NCBI RefSeq assembly: GCF_007559025.1
Contig: NZ_CP041765.1
Location: 1,422,679 to 1,486,678, forward strand
Length of the DNA: 64,000 bases
Direction: 5' to 3'
Source of the DNA: Tomitella fengzijianii
GTDB lineage: Bacteria > Actinomycetota > Actinomycetes > Mycobacteriales > Mycobacteriaceae
Below, in pieces: positions 11,185 to 19,941 of this stretch. The notes under the pieces were generated by a model, which was not told the DNA's origin, did no database searches, and saw only the letters and a program-made list of their open reading frames with translations. The translations under genes were made by a program, and so were the position numbers. Position 1 is the stretch's first letter; the number at the start of each line of letters is the position of its first letter.

Positions 11185-13061
11185 TGGCCAACCGTGTCCT
11201 GGTCAATCTCGAAACCGTGTCGAAGAGCTTCGGCATCAAGCCCCTGCTCGACGAGGTCTCGGCGGGGGTGCACGAGGGCGACCGCATCGGCGTCGTCGGG
11301 CTCAACGGCGGCGGCAAGACCACGCTGCTGGAGGTCTTGGCGGGCCTGGAGGCGCCGGACTCGGGCCGGGTCAGCCTTGCGGGCGGACTGCGTCTGGCGG
11401 TGGTCACCCAGCGCGGCGAGCTGCCGCCCGGGGCGACGGTGGGCGAGGTGGTGTTCGGCCCGCTGGGCATGGCGGAGCACGAGTGGGCGTCGGACCGGCG
11501 CATCCGCGGGATCCTCCACGGCATCGGGTTCGGCGCGGAATTGGGCGGCTCCGCCGCGGCCGGCGCGGACCCGGAAGGCCGGCGCCTGCACACGCGGGTG
11601 GACGAGCTCTCCGGCGGCGAGCGGCGCCGGGTGGCGCTGGCCGCGGCGCTGGTCCAGGACCTGGACCTGCTCGTATTGGACGAGCCGACCAACCATCTGG
11701 ACGTCGAAGGTGTGCGCTGGCTGGCCGACCACCTCCTGTCGAGGAGGAGCGCGCTCGTGGTCGTCACGCACGACCGCTGGTTCCTCGACACCGTCGCCAC
11801 GCGCACCTGGGAGGTCGTCGGCGGCAAGGTGGAGAGCTACGAGGGCGGCTACAACGACTGGGTCTTCGCGCGTGCCGAGCGGGCACGGCAGGCCGACGCC
11901 ACTGAGGAGCGCCGGCGCAATCTGGCCCGCAAGGAGCTCGCCTGGTTGCGCCGCGGTGCTCCGGCCCGCACCTCCAAGCCGCGTTACCGGGTGGAGGCGG
12001 CCGAGGCGCTGATCGCCGACGTGCCGCCGCCGCGCGACTCCATTGCGCTGAGCTCGTTCGCGCGCCGGCGTCTGGGCAAGGTGGTGATCGAGCTCGAGGA
12101 CGTCGAGCTGCGCGCCCCTGCGGCGGGCGAGGGGAAACAGGGCCGCGTGCTGGCACGGGACCTGACCTGGCGGCTTGCCCCCGGCGAGCGGGTGGGGCTC
12201 GTCGGCGTCAACGGGTCCGGCAAGACCACCCTGCTGCGCACCCTCGGCGGCGAGTGGCCGCCGGCCGCGGGCAGGCGGATCGAGGGCAAGACGGTCCGGA
12301 TCGGATGGCTGCGCCAGGAGCTCGACGATCTGCCCACCGACATGCGCCTGCTCGAGGCCGTCGAGGACGTGGCGCGGGTGGTGCAACTGGGCGACCGTGA
12401 GCTGTCCGCGTCCCAACTGGCCGAACGGCTCGGCTTCAGCCCGGCGCGGCAGCGCACGCCGGTGGGCGACCTGTCGGGCGGTGAGCGGCGCCGTCTCCAG
12501 CTCACCCGCGTGCTGATGGGCGAGCCGAACGTGCTGCTGCTCGACGAACCGACCAACGACCTCGACATCGACACCCTGCAGCAGCTCGAGGACCTGCTCG
12601 ACGGGTGGGCCGGGACGATGGTCGTGATCAGCCACGACCGCTACCTCATCGAGCGCATCTGCGATTCGGTGTGGGCGCTGTTCGGCGACGGCCGGCTCAC
12701 ACACCTGCCGCGGGGGATCGCACAGTATCTGGAGCGGCGTGAGGAGCTCGCCGCACAGACGGGGCCGACGGCACAGGCCGCGGCGCCGCAGAAGAACGAC
12801 GACGACGACGGCGGCGGTTCCGGCCCCGCGGCCGCGGGGCCGTCGGCAGCGGAGCACCGCTCGATGACCAAGGAGCTCGGCAGGCTCGAACGCTCGGTGG
12901 CCAAGCTGGACACGCGGATCGCCGGCCTGCACTCCCAGCTCGCGGAGGCCGCCACCGATCCCGACCGCCTCATGGCCCTCAACGCGGAACTGGTGCAGGT
13001 GTCAGGCGAGAAGGATGCGGCGGAGGAGCGGTGGATGGAGATCGCGGCCGATATCGGGTGA
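11184..13061 (+). CDS. ABC-F family ATPase (Uup/EttA-like)
   Basis: A 625-residue soluble protein with two nucleotide-binding domains and no membrane segments. Walker A motifs are GLNGGGKTT (about residue 38) and GVNGSGKTT (about residue 343). Both halves carry LSGGERRR signatures and LDEPTN Walker B sites. Between them is a charged linker (VFARAERARQADATEERRR), and the C-terminus has a helical coiled-coil-like tail after an Ala/Asp-rich spacer. ABC-F proteins act on the ribosome (translation factors or antibiotic-resistance proteins) or in Uup-type DNA or ribosome roles; which applies here cannot be told. It is translationally coupled to ispE. Confidence 0.9.
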   Translation: MANRVLVNLETVSKSFGIKPLLDEVSAGVHEGDRIGVVGLNGGGKTTLLEVLAGLEAPDSGRVSLAGGLRLAVVTQRGELPPGATVGEVVFGPLGMAEHEWASDRRIRGILHGIGFGAELGGSAAAGADPEGRRLHTRVDELSGGERRRVALAAALVQDLDLLVLDEPTNHLDVEGVRWLADHLLSRRSALVVVTHDRWFLDTVATRTWEVVGGKVESYEGGYNDWVFARAERARQADATEERRRNLARKELAWLRRGAPARTSKPRYRVEAAEALIADVPPPRDSIALSSFARRRLGKVVIELEDVELRAPAAGEGKQGRVLARDLTWRLAPGERVGLVGVNGSGKTTLLRTLGGEWPPAAGRRIEGKTVRIGWLRQELDDLPTDMRLLEAVEDVARVVQLGDRELSASQLAERLGFSPARQRTPVGDLSGGERRRLQLTRVLMGEPNVLLLDEPTNDLDIDTLQQLEDLLDGWAGTMVVISHDRYLIERICDSVWALFGDGRLTHLPRGIAQYLERREELAAQTGPTAQAAAPQKNDDDDGGGSGPAAAGPSAAEHRSMTKELGRLERSVAKLDTRIAGLHSQLAEAATDPDRLMALNAELVQVSGEKDAAEERWMEIAADIG

Positions 13062-13113
13062 GAGATGCATCACTCGCATCGGTGCCTCGTGTTCCGCTCA
13101 CATCGCCCGGGCT

Positions 13114-13119
13114 TAGGGT
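13114..13119 (+). promoter_or_regulatory. -10-like TAGGGT before the enoyl-CoA hydratase-family gene
   Basis: TAGGGT lies 30 bp upstream of the TTG at 13150. With transcription starting near 13126 it would leave a short leader carrying the GGGGAG ribosome binding site. Confidence 0.35.
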
Positions 13120-13149
13120 GCGGAATACGACCTTCTGAGGGGAGCTGCG

Positions 13150-14169
13150 TTGAGTTCATATGTGGAGACCGCCATCGACGGCACGGTCGGACGGATCGTC
13201 CTCAACAGGCCGTCGGCGCTGAACGCCTTGGACACTCCCATGATCCGCGAGCTTTATGCGGTGCTGGTGGGGTGGAAGGACGACGACGCGGTGCAGACCG
13301 TGCTCGTGCGCAGCGCCTCGGACAAGGCGTTCTGCGCGGGCGGCGACATCCGCTCGGTGCGCGAGTCGGTCCTGGCCGACAAGAACGGCGAGGTCTACGG
13401 GTTCTTCTCGGAGGAGTACCGGCTCAACCAGCTCATCGCCGACTACCCCAAGCCGTACGTGTCGGTGATCGACGGCGTCAACATGGGCGGCGGGCTCGGC
13501 ATCTCCGTGCACGGTGCGGTGCGCGTGGTCACCGAGCGCGCGATGTTCGCGATGCCGGAGACCGCCATCGGCTTCATCCCGGACGTGGGCGCCAGCTGGT
13601 TCCTGCCCCGCATCCCCGGGGGCGCAGGCCTGTACGCGGGGCTCACCGGGGCCCGCCTGAACGCGGGCGACGCCCTGGAACTCGGCCTCGCAACGCATTT
13701 CGTCCACTCCTCGGGGCTCGACGCGTTCGCGAAGTCCGTCGTCGGCGACGGGCTGGACGCCGCGCTGGGGGCGCTCGACGCCACGCAGGCCCCGGAGTCG
13801 ACTATCGCCGCGGTGCGCCCGGAGATCGACGAGGCCTTCGCCGGATACGACCTGCCTGCGATCGTCGAGCGGGTGGCCCAGGGGGATGAGCCGTGGCGGG
13901 TCGCGGCGCGCGAGGCGCTCGCCTCGGCGTCGCCGTGGTCGATGTCGGTGAGCACCGAGCTGCTGCGCCGCGGCGGCGAGTCCGCGACGCTGGCGGAATG
14001 CCTCGGCCGCGAGCTGCGCGCCGCGGTGAAGATGACCGCCTGCCCGGACTTCGCCGAAGGTGTGCGCGCGGTGCTCGTGGACAAGGACCGGAACCCGTCC
14101 TGGACCCCGGCGACGATCGCGGAAGTCTCCGCGGACGCCGTGCGCGACGTCTTCGACTCGCCGATCTGA
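13150..14169 (+). CDS. Enoyl-CoA hydratase family; 3-hydroxyisobutyryl-CoA hydrolase-like
   Basis: A 339-residue crotonase-fold protein. The blocks AFCAGGDIRSVRESV, YPKPYVSVIDGVNMGGGLGI and MPETAIGFIPDVGASWFLPR match the HIBYL-CoA hydrolase subgroup of valine catabolism more closely than ordinary enoyl-CoA hydratases. The oxyanion-hole glycines and the catalytic-region Glu of MPETAIG are present. Start TTG 13150 is preceded by GGGGAG at about 8 nt. It is monocistronic by layout, with a convergent LigD-type gene downstream. Substrate is inferred from the subfamily only. Confidence 0.85.
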   Translation: MSSYVETAIDGTVGRIVLNRPSALNALDTPMIRELYAVLVGWKDDDAVQTVLVRSASDKAFCAGGDIRSVRESVLADKNGEVYGFFSEEYRLNQLIADYPKPYVSVIDGVNMGGGLGISVHGAVRVVTERAMFAMPETAIGFIPDVGASWFLPRIPGGAGLYAGLTGARLNAGDALELGLATHFVHSSGLDAFAKSVVGDGLDAALGALDATQAPESTIAAVRPEIDEAFAGYDLPAIVERVAQGDEPWRVAAREALASASPWSMSVSTELLRRGGESATLAECLGRELRAAVKMTACPDFAEGVRAVLVDKDRNPSWTPATIAEVSADAVRDVFDSPI

Positions 14170-14216
14170 CCGGCCTCTCCTCACCTGCTCGCGGCCGTTC
14201 ACGGTCCGGGGGCGGC

Positions 14217-15131
14217 TCACTTCGAGGGCCGGGCCGGCCCGCGGACGAGCCCGGCCAGCAGGTCACCCTGCTCGTCGACGCGGCGCAGCACCTCGTCGAA
14301 GGTGAGCTGGCGCAGCGCGGGATCCTCGATCTCGTCCCACGTGCGCGGCGCGGCGACCGTGGGGCGGTCCCGCCCGCGCAGCGAATACGGCGCGACGGTG
14401 GTCTTGGCTCCGTTGTTCTGGCTCCAGTCGATGAACACCTTGCCGTGGCGCTCCGACTTCCGCATCGTCGTGGTGACGGTGCACGGATGGCGTCCGGCGA
14501 TCTCGTCGGCGACCTGGCGGGCCGCGTCCACCGCGTCATTCGAGACCACCGGGCGGTCCAGCGCCACGTACAGGTGAATGCCTTTGCTGCCGGACGTGAC
14601 GGGGTGGCAGGTGAGTCCGTTCGATTCGGTCAGGTCGCGTATCGCCGTCGCCACCCGCGCACAGTCGGCGAGTCCGGTCTGTTCTCCGGGGTCGAGGTCG
14701 AACACCAGGCGGTCGGCGAGGAACGCGCCGGGGGTGTCAGGCGCGTCCGAACCGGGGTCGGGGCGGTCGTGTCGCCACTGCGGGGCGTGCAGCTCCAGCG
14801 CCGCCTGCTGGCCGAACCACGCCAGGGCCGCCTCGGAATCGGCGAGCGGATAGGTGGTCCGGTGGGTGCGGTGGACCAGAGTGCAGCGGTCGATCCACGC
14901 GGGCGCGGAGGACGGCAGCTGCTTTTCGAAGAACGACTCCTCGCCGACGCCGCGCGGCCAGCGTTTGCGGGTGACGGGGCGTAGTTGTGCGTGGGGGAGC
15001 AGTACCTGTGCGATGCCGCGGTAATAGTCGATGACGTCCGCTTTCGTCACCGCGCCGGAACGACCGCGCGCCGGATAGAGCACGCGGTCCGGATGGGTGA
15101 TCCTCACCTCGCGGTCGCCTACGGTGACCAT
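14217..15131 (-). CDS. Stand-alone LigD polymerase (primase-polymerase) domain protein
   Basis: A 304-residue member of the archaeo-eukaryotic primase superfamily. Seen: THPDRVLYPARG, the acidic metal site DRLVFDLDPGEQ, the nucleotide-binding TSGSKGIHLYV and VFIDWSQNNGAKTTVAPYSLRG. It equals the polymerase module of LigD, with no nuclease or ligase domain attached, and no ku or ligase gene is in this window. Such stand-alone paralogues occur in mycobacteria and can add ribo- or deoxynucleotides in end joining or gap repair. It faces the crotonase-family gene tail to tail. Confidence 0.9.
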   Translation of the reverse strand: MVTVGDREVRITHPDRVLYPARGRSGAVTKADVIDYYRGIAQVLLPHAQLRPVTRKRWPRGVGEESFFEKQLPSSAPAWIDRCTLVHRTHRTTYPLADSEAALAWFGQQAALELHAPQWRHDRPDPGSDAPDTPGAFLADRLVFDLDPGEQTGLADCARVATAIRDLTESNGLTCHPVTSGSKGIHLYVALDRPVVSNDAVDAARQVADEIAGRHPCTVTTTMRKSERHGKVFIDWSQNNGAKTTVAPYSLRGRDRPTVAAPRTWDEIEDPALRQLTFDEVLRRVDEQGDLLAGLVRGPARPSK

Positions 15132-15206
15132 GCCTGAGGATAACCGGGATCGGCGCCGGCAAACCTGACGATCGCCGGCGGCGTTGCAGTCGCCGTCCGC
15201 TGTGTG

Positions 15207-16856
15207 TCAGTCACTCGCCGCAACAAGAGGCCGCAGCGTGAGGTCCGGGTTCTCCTTCTCGATGTACTGCAGCCGCCACTTGTCGCTGAACAGCGCCAGG
15301 ACGACGCCGTCGGAGCGGGTGAACACCTCGACGCCGCGTTGGCGGTCCAGCCCGGGCGCGGACGCCTTGTCGGTCTCGCGCGCCACTGTGTAGCCGAGGT
15401 TGTTCACGACGGTCTCCACGCCGAACTCGGACTGCATCCGTGCGGTGACCACCTCGAACTGCATGGGCCCCACAGCTGCCATCACCGGTGACGCGTCGCC
15501 GCGGGCGTTGTTGCGCAGCACCTGCACCACGCCCTCGGTATCGAGCTGGTCGATGGCCTTGCGGAACTGCTTGTACTTGCCGGCGCTGCGGGCGCTGATC
15601 ATCGCGAAGTGCTCCGGCGCGAACGACGGGATGGGTGCGAACTCGATGCGCGGGTCGCTGTAGAGGGTGTGTCCGGGGGCCAGGGCATTGGCGTTGACGA
15701 GCCCCACGATGTCTCCGGGGTAGGCGTCGTCGACGGTGTTGCGGTCGCGGCCGAACACCGTCAGCGCGTACTTGGTGGCGAACGGGCGGCCGGTCTGCGC
15801 GTGCGTGACCACCATGCCGCGCTCGAACGTCCCGGAGACCACCCGCATGAACGCGAGCCGGTCACGGTGCGCGGTGTCCATGCCCGCCTGCACCTTGAAC
15901 ACCACGGCGCTGAACGGATCGGTCACGTGGCGGGGCGTCCCGTCGACGCCGTCGCGGGCGTGCGGCGGCGGCGCGTAGGTGACCAGCGTTTCGAGGATCT
16001 GCCGCACGCCAAAGTTGAGCATGGCCGACGCGAAGATCACCGGCGAGGTCTGCCCCGCGAGGTACATCTCCTGGTCGTGGTCGGCTCCGGTCTCCGAGAG
16101 CAGCTCGCTCTCCTCCACAGCCGACTCCCAGACGTCGCCCTCGCGGGCCGCGGCGGCGTCGGCGTCCAAGTGCTCCTCGGGGGCCACCGTGGCGCCGCCG
16201 GAGGTGCGTGTGAAGCGCACGAAGCCGCCGTCGCTGCGGTCCAGCAGCCCGCGGAAGTCCCCGGCGATGCCCACCGGCCAGTACAGGGGCGTGGGAATCA
16301 GGCCGATGCGCTCCTCGATCTCGTCGAGCAGCTCCAGCGGCGACCGGCCGGGGCGATCCCACTTGTTGATGACGGTGACCACCGGAATGCCGCGATGCCT
16401 GCACACCTGGAAAAGCTTGAGCGTCTGCGGCTCGAGGCCCTTGCCCGCGTCGATGAGCATCACCGCGGCGTCCACCGCGGTGAGGACCCGGTAGGTGTCC
16501 TCGGAGAAGTCGGAGTGCCCGGGTGTGTCGACCAGGTTGATCACGCAGTCGTCATAGTTGAACTGCAGCGCGGTGGAGCTGACCGAGATGCCGCGGGCCT
16601 TCTCCATTTCCATCCAGTCCGACACCGTGGACTTGCGGCCCGCCTTGCCGTGCACCGCGCCGGCCTCGGAGATCACCCGCGCGTGCAGCGCCAGGGCCTC
16701 GGTGAGCGTCGATTTGCCGGCGTCCGGGTGCGAGATCACCGCGAAGGTGCGCCGGCGCCGCGCCTCGACGCCCGCGGTGTCCCGGCCGGGGGATTGCGCC
16801 CCGCTCGCCGCCGTCGCGGGATCGGTGTTGAGGGCCGACGCGTGCTCGGTGGTCAC
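15207..16856 (-). CDS. prfC: Peptide chain release factor 3
   Basis: A 549-residue translational GTPase that recycles RF1/RF2 from the ribosome. G motifs: FAVISHPDAGKSTLTEAL, EKARGISVSSTALQF, VDTPGHSDFSEDTYR and INKWDRPGRSPLELLDEI. The RF3-specific C-terminal blocks include VGPMQFEVVTARMQSEFG. The first 32 residues are a variable extension. Start GTG 16856 has AAGGAT 6 nt upstream. It is followed by about 75 bp with no obvious gene before the LigD-type gene. Confidence 0.96.
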   Translation of the reverse strand: MTTEHASALNTDPATAASGAQSPGRDTAGVEARRRRTFAVISHPDAGKSTLTEALALHARVISEAGAVHGKAGRKSTVSDWMEMEKARGISVSSTALQFNYDDCVINLVDTPGHSDFSEDTYRVLTAVDAAVMLIDAGKGLEPQTLKLFQVCRHRGIPVVTVINKWDRPGRSPLELLDEIEERIGLIPTPLYWPVGIAGDFRGLLDRSDGGFVRFTRTSGGATVAPEEHLDADAAAAREGDVWESAVEESELLSETGADHDQEMYLAGQTSPVIFASAMLNFGVRQILETLVTYAPPPHARDGVDGTPRHVTDPFSAVVFKVQAGMDTAHRDRLAFMRVVSGTFERGMVVTHAQTGRPFATKYALTVFGRDRNTVDDAYPGDIVGLVNANALAPGHTLYSDPRIEFAPIPSFAPEHFAMISARSAGKYKQFRKAIDQLDTEGVVQVLRNNARGDASPVMAAVGPMQFEVVTARMQSEFGVETVVNNLGYTVARETDKASAPGLDRQRGVEVFTRSDGVVLALFSDKWRLQYIEKENPDLTLRPLVAASD

Positions 16857-17036
16857 CGGGGATCCTTCCGGGATTGCGGGTGTTCCGGCACAGGCGGTGA
16901 GGTGCTGTACGCCGTGTGCGGTGGGGGCGCGCGGCGGGGCCCTCAGCGGGGTCCGTCAGCGGAATCCCGCCATGGGGTACCGCACTCCGCCGCGCAGTCG
17001 AAGATCGAGTTTACCCGGCCCGGACGGCGAGGCGGG

Positions 17037-17666
17037 TCATGCCCCGTGCAGGCGGTTCTGCGCGAACCCGAGCCCGCGTTCGGCCACGAGCTCCGCGGCG
17101 TCCGCCGCCTCCTCGCAGAAGACGCCCAGATCCTTGCGCTCGGCGGCGGAGAACGGCTTGAGCACGTAGGACGCCGGGTCCATCCTGCCGGGCGGGCGGC
17201 CGATGCCCACCCGTACGCGGATGTAGTCGCGGGTACCCACCGACGAGGTCACCGAACGCAGCCCGTTGTGGCCGCCTTCGCCGCCGCCGGCTTTCGCGCG
17301 GATCGTGCCGAAGTCCAGGTCCAGCTCGTCGTGCACCACGATGAGCCGGTCGGCGGGGACGGAGAAGAACTTCGCCGCGGCCGCCACTTGCCGACCGGAG
17401 ACGTTCATGAAGGCGCGGGGCTTGACCACGGTCACGGGACGCTGTGCCAGGCGGCCTTGCGCGATATGCGCGCCGCTGCGCTTGTGCACGGTGAACCGCG
17501 CGGACATGCGCTCGGCGAGCACGTCCGCGACCAGGAACCCGATGTTGTGCCGCGTGCGCTCATACTCCGGACCCGGGTTGCCGAGCCCCGCGATCACCAG
17601 CGGACGGGTATCGGAGCCGTCCTCGTCGGAAGTGTCGGTTCCCAGCGTGTTCACGGGGAGCATCAT
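17037..17666 (-). CDS. pth: Peptidyl-tRNA hydrolase
   Basis: A 209-residue enzyme that cleaves the ester between nascent peptide and tRNA after drop-off. Seen: [20 protein letters not shown], the catalytic His in [26 protein letters not shown] and [13 protein letters not shown]. Start ATG 17666 follows a GGCGGGG stretch; an upstream in-frame ATG at 17705 lies in the arm of a strong hairpin and is less likely. The residues before the fold are acidic and variable. It lies downstream of rplY, as in mycobacteria. Confidence 0.95.
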   Translation of the reverse strand: MMLPVNTLGTDTSDEDGSDTRPLVIAGLGNPGPEYERTRHNIGFLVADVLAERMSARFTVHKRSGAHIAQGRLAQRPVTVVKPRAFMNVSGRQVAAAAKFFSVPADRLIVVHDELDLDFGTIRAKAGGGEGGHNGLRSVTSSVGTRDYIRVRVGIGRPPGRMDPASYVLKPFSAAERKDLGVFCEEAADAAELVAERGLGFAQNRLHGA

Positions 17667-17700
17667 CGCATCCCCGCCGCCCGGGACCGCATCCTGATGC

Positions 17701-17747
17701 CGCACCGCCGGCTGCCCTCCGTCCGAGGGAGCGCAGCCGGCGGTGCG
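17701..17747 (-). terminator. 15-bp perfect hairpin between rplY and pth
   Basis: Arms 17701-17715 (CGCACCGCCGGCTGC) and 17733-17747 are perfectly complementary, and the 17-nt loop holds a further CCTC/GAGG stem. It begins about 20 bp past the rplY stop. There is no T-tract, so it may attenuate rather than end transcription into pth. Confidence 0.6.
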
Positions 17748-17767
17748 GACTCACGTGCAGGGGAGGA

Positions 17768-18376
17768 TCACTCCGCGGCGTCGGCCGCTTCGGCCTCGCC
17801 CTCGGCGGCCTCTTCGTCCTCATCGGGTGCGGAACGCTGCTCGGCGACGTTCACCAGCAGCAGCTCCGGATCGTCCTCGAGCTCGGTGCCGGCGGGAATC
17901 TGCACCTCGCCGGCCAGGATCTGGGTGCCCACCTCGGCGCCCTCGATGGAGACCACGATCTCCTCGGGGATGGAGAGCGCGTCGGCCTGCAGCCGCAGCG
18001 TCGTGACGTCGTGGAAGACGATGGTGCCGGGAGCGGCCTCGCCGGTGACGACCAGCGGAACCTCGACCACGACCTTCTCGCCGCGCTTGACGGTGAGCAG
18101 GTCCGCGTGCTCGATGTAGTTGCGCACAGGGTGGATCCGGACCTCCTTGGTCAGGGCCATGTGCTCCTTGCCATCGATGTCCAGCGTGAGGATGGCGTTG
18201 GTGCCGTGGTTGCGGATGATCGCGGCGAACTCCAGCGAGGGGATGTTCAGGTGGATCGGATCGGCGCCGTGGCCGTAGACGACGGCCGGGACCTGACCGT
18301 CGCGGCGGGCGCGGCGGGCGGCTCCCTTGCCGAACTCGGTGCGGGGGGTGGCGGCGACGCGAAGTTTGTCGGCCAT
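17768..18376 (-). CDS. rplY: 50S ribosomal protein L25 (general stress protein Ctc type)
   Basis: A 202-residue long-form L25 binding 5S rRNA. The N-terminal domain (about 1-95) contains [20 protein letters not shown] and [13 protein letters not shown]; the C-terminal TL5/CTC beta domain contains [16 protein letters not shown]. It ends in an acidic Ala/Glu-rich tail ([14 protein letters not shown]), as in other actinobacteria. Start ATG 18376 has a good AGAGGAG about 6 nt upstream. Confidence 0.96.
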   Translation of the reverse strand: MADKLRVAATPRTEFGKGAARRARRDGQVPAVVYGHGADPIHLNIPSLEFAAIIRNHGTNAILTLDIDGKEHMALTKEVRIHPVRNYIEHADLLTVKRGEKVVVEVPLVVTGEAAPGTIVFHDVTTLRLQADALSIPEEIVVSIEGAEVGTQILAGEVQIPAGTELEDDPELLLVNVAEQRSAPDEDEEAAEGEAEAADAAE

Positions 18377-18589
18377 GGGTGTCTCCTCTGTAGAGTCGCG
18401 GTAGTGGGGCCTCGGTTGCGGGGCCGTATCGAGCGCCGCAGCCGTGCACCCGAACTGCTGGTGACACCGCAGGCCGCGTCGATAACGGTCCGCCCGGGCC
18501 GGTTATCGGCCGCGAGCCACCCTCGCCGAGACAACGCCGTTCAGACTACCCGGCGGGACACCGCAGTGCGTGCGCGGGCCGTCTCGCCC

Positions 18590-19534
18590 TCACCGCAGCG
18601 GAAACGCGGTGCCCGTCAACTCCTCGGACAACGCCCACAGGCGGACCGCAGTGGCGGCGTCGCGGGCGCGCGCTGAGCGGCCGACGGCGGTGGGCGCGCC
18701 GCGCAGCTGGAAGAGTCCCCGCGGGCCGACGTACGTGTCGCCGGGGAGGTCTTCGACCGCGGTGAAGAGGGTGGGCAATGCGCCGCCGGCTGCGCCCTGG
18801 CCCACGAACCTGCTGCCGAAGCGGAACAACTCGGTGGCCCCGGGGATCGTGAGCTGGTTTCCGAGTCCGGTCGACGAGGCCCCCGGGTGCGCTGCGACGG
18901 AACGCACAGTCGAACCCGCCCCGGCGAGTTTGCACTGCAGCTGCGCGGCGCACAGCAGGTTCGCGAGTTTGGCCTGGCCGTAGGCCCGCGCCCGTGAATA
19001 GGGGCGCCGCTGGTAGTTGAGGTCGTCCAGATCGATCCGGCCCGCCCTCTCCGCCAGAGACGCCACCGTCACCACCCTGTCGCGCACGTGCGGCAGGAGC
19101 AGGTTCGTCAGGGCGAAGTGGCCCAGGTGGTTGGTTCCCATCTGCATCTCGAACCCGTCGGCGGTGCGCTGCAGCGGCGGCGTCATCACGCCGGCGTTGT
19201 TGATCAGCACGTCGATCGGGCCGTCCCAGTCCCGCACGAACCGGTGCACGGAGGCGAGGTCGGCGAGGTCGAGGACCCGGACGGCGAGCGTGCCGGCCTC
19301 CTCCCAGGGCGCGGTGCGCGGGCGCGCACCGAGGGCGTCGGCGACGGCGCGGCCCTTCACCTCGTTGCGCACGGCAAGCGTGACGTCCGCGCCCGCCGCG
19401 TACAGCGCCGCCGCGGTCTCGAGGCCGATTCCGCTGGTGGCGCCGGTGACGACGAACGTCCTGCCGGTCAGCCGGGGGATGTCGCATGCGGACCACCCGG
19501 CGCCCCGCCGGGGGCGGGGACGGCTCCGACTCAC
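18590..19534 (-). CDS. Short-chain dehydrogenase/reductase, retinol-dehydrogenase-like
   Basis: A 314-residue classical SDR. The cofactor loop is VVTGATSGIGLETAA, the structural motif INNAGVM, the catalytic Ser in VTVASLAERAG and the catalytic Tyr/Lys in AYGQAKLAN. The arrangement fits the WWOX/RDH-like group reducing or oxidising hydrophobic alcohols or ketones; the substrate is unknown. The ATG at 19534 overlaps the arsC stop as ATGA, so the two are one transcriptional unit. Confidence 0.85.
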   Translation of the reverse strand: MSRSRPRPRRGAGWSACDIPRLTGRTFVVTGATSGIGLETAAALYAAGADVTLAVRNEVKGRAVADALGARPRTAPWEEAGTLAVRVLDLADLASVHRFVRDWDGPIDVLINNAGVMTPPLQRTADGFEMQMGTNHLGHFALTNLLLPHVRDRVVTVASLAERAGRIDLDDLNYQRRPYSRARAYGQAKLANLLCAAQLQCKLAGAGSTVRSVAAHPGASSTGLGNQLTIPGATELFRFGSRFVGQGAAGGALPTLFTAVEDLPGDTYVGPRGLFQLRGAPTAVGRSARARDAATAVRLWALSEELTGTAFPLR

Positions 19535-19890
19535 CGCGGCAGGATCTCTTCGACGTTCTCGATGGGGCGGGCCAGCCGGACGCCCAGATCCGTCACCACG
19601 AGGGGGCGCTCGATGAGGATCGGGTGGGCGGCCATCGCGTCGAGCAGCGCCTCGTCGTCGGCGTCCGCCAGCCCCAGTTCCTTGTAGACGGCCTCCTTGC
19701 TGCGAATCGCCTGACGCGGGGTGAGGCCCGCCCGCTCGATCAGCCGGGCCAGCTCGCCGCGGGTGGGCGGCGTGTCCAGATACTTGACGATGGCCGGTTC
19801 GACGCCGTGGTCCCGCAGCAGCTGGAGGGTCTTCCGGGAGGTGCTGCAGCGAGGGTTGTGATAGATCGTCGCGGATGTCGCGTCGGACAT
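19531..19890 (-). CDS. arsC: ArsC-family glutaredoxin-type arsenate reductase
   Basis: A 119-residue protein with the ArsC/Spx thioredoxin fold. The active-site cysteine is in YHNPRCSTSRKTL (residue 15), and the substrate Arg is likely in RPLVVTDLGVRLARP. ArsC is chosen over Spx by length and the CxxSR motif. It would reduce arsenate using glutathione/mycothiol-type thiols. No arsR, arsB or acr3 is nearby, so a role in arsenic resistance is only inferred. It is coupled to the SDR gene by a 4-bp overlap. Confidence 0.85.
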   Translation of the reverse strand: MSDATSATIYHNPRCSTSRKTLQLLRDHGVEPAIVKYLDTPPTRGELARLIERAGLTPRQAIRSKEAVYKELGLADADDEALLDAMAAHPILIERPLVVTDLGVRLARPIENVEEILPR

Positions 19891-19941
19891 GGAATCTCCT
19901 GGGAGGCGTGCGGGATGGCTGCGGGTGCCGTCAGGACGACC

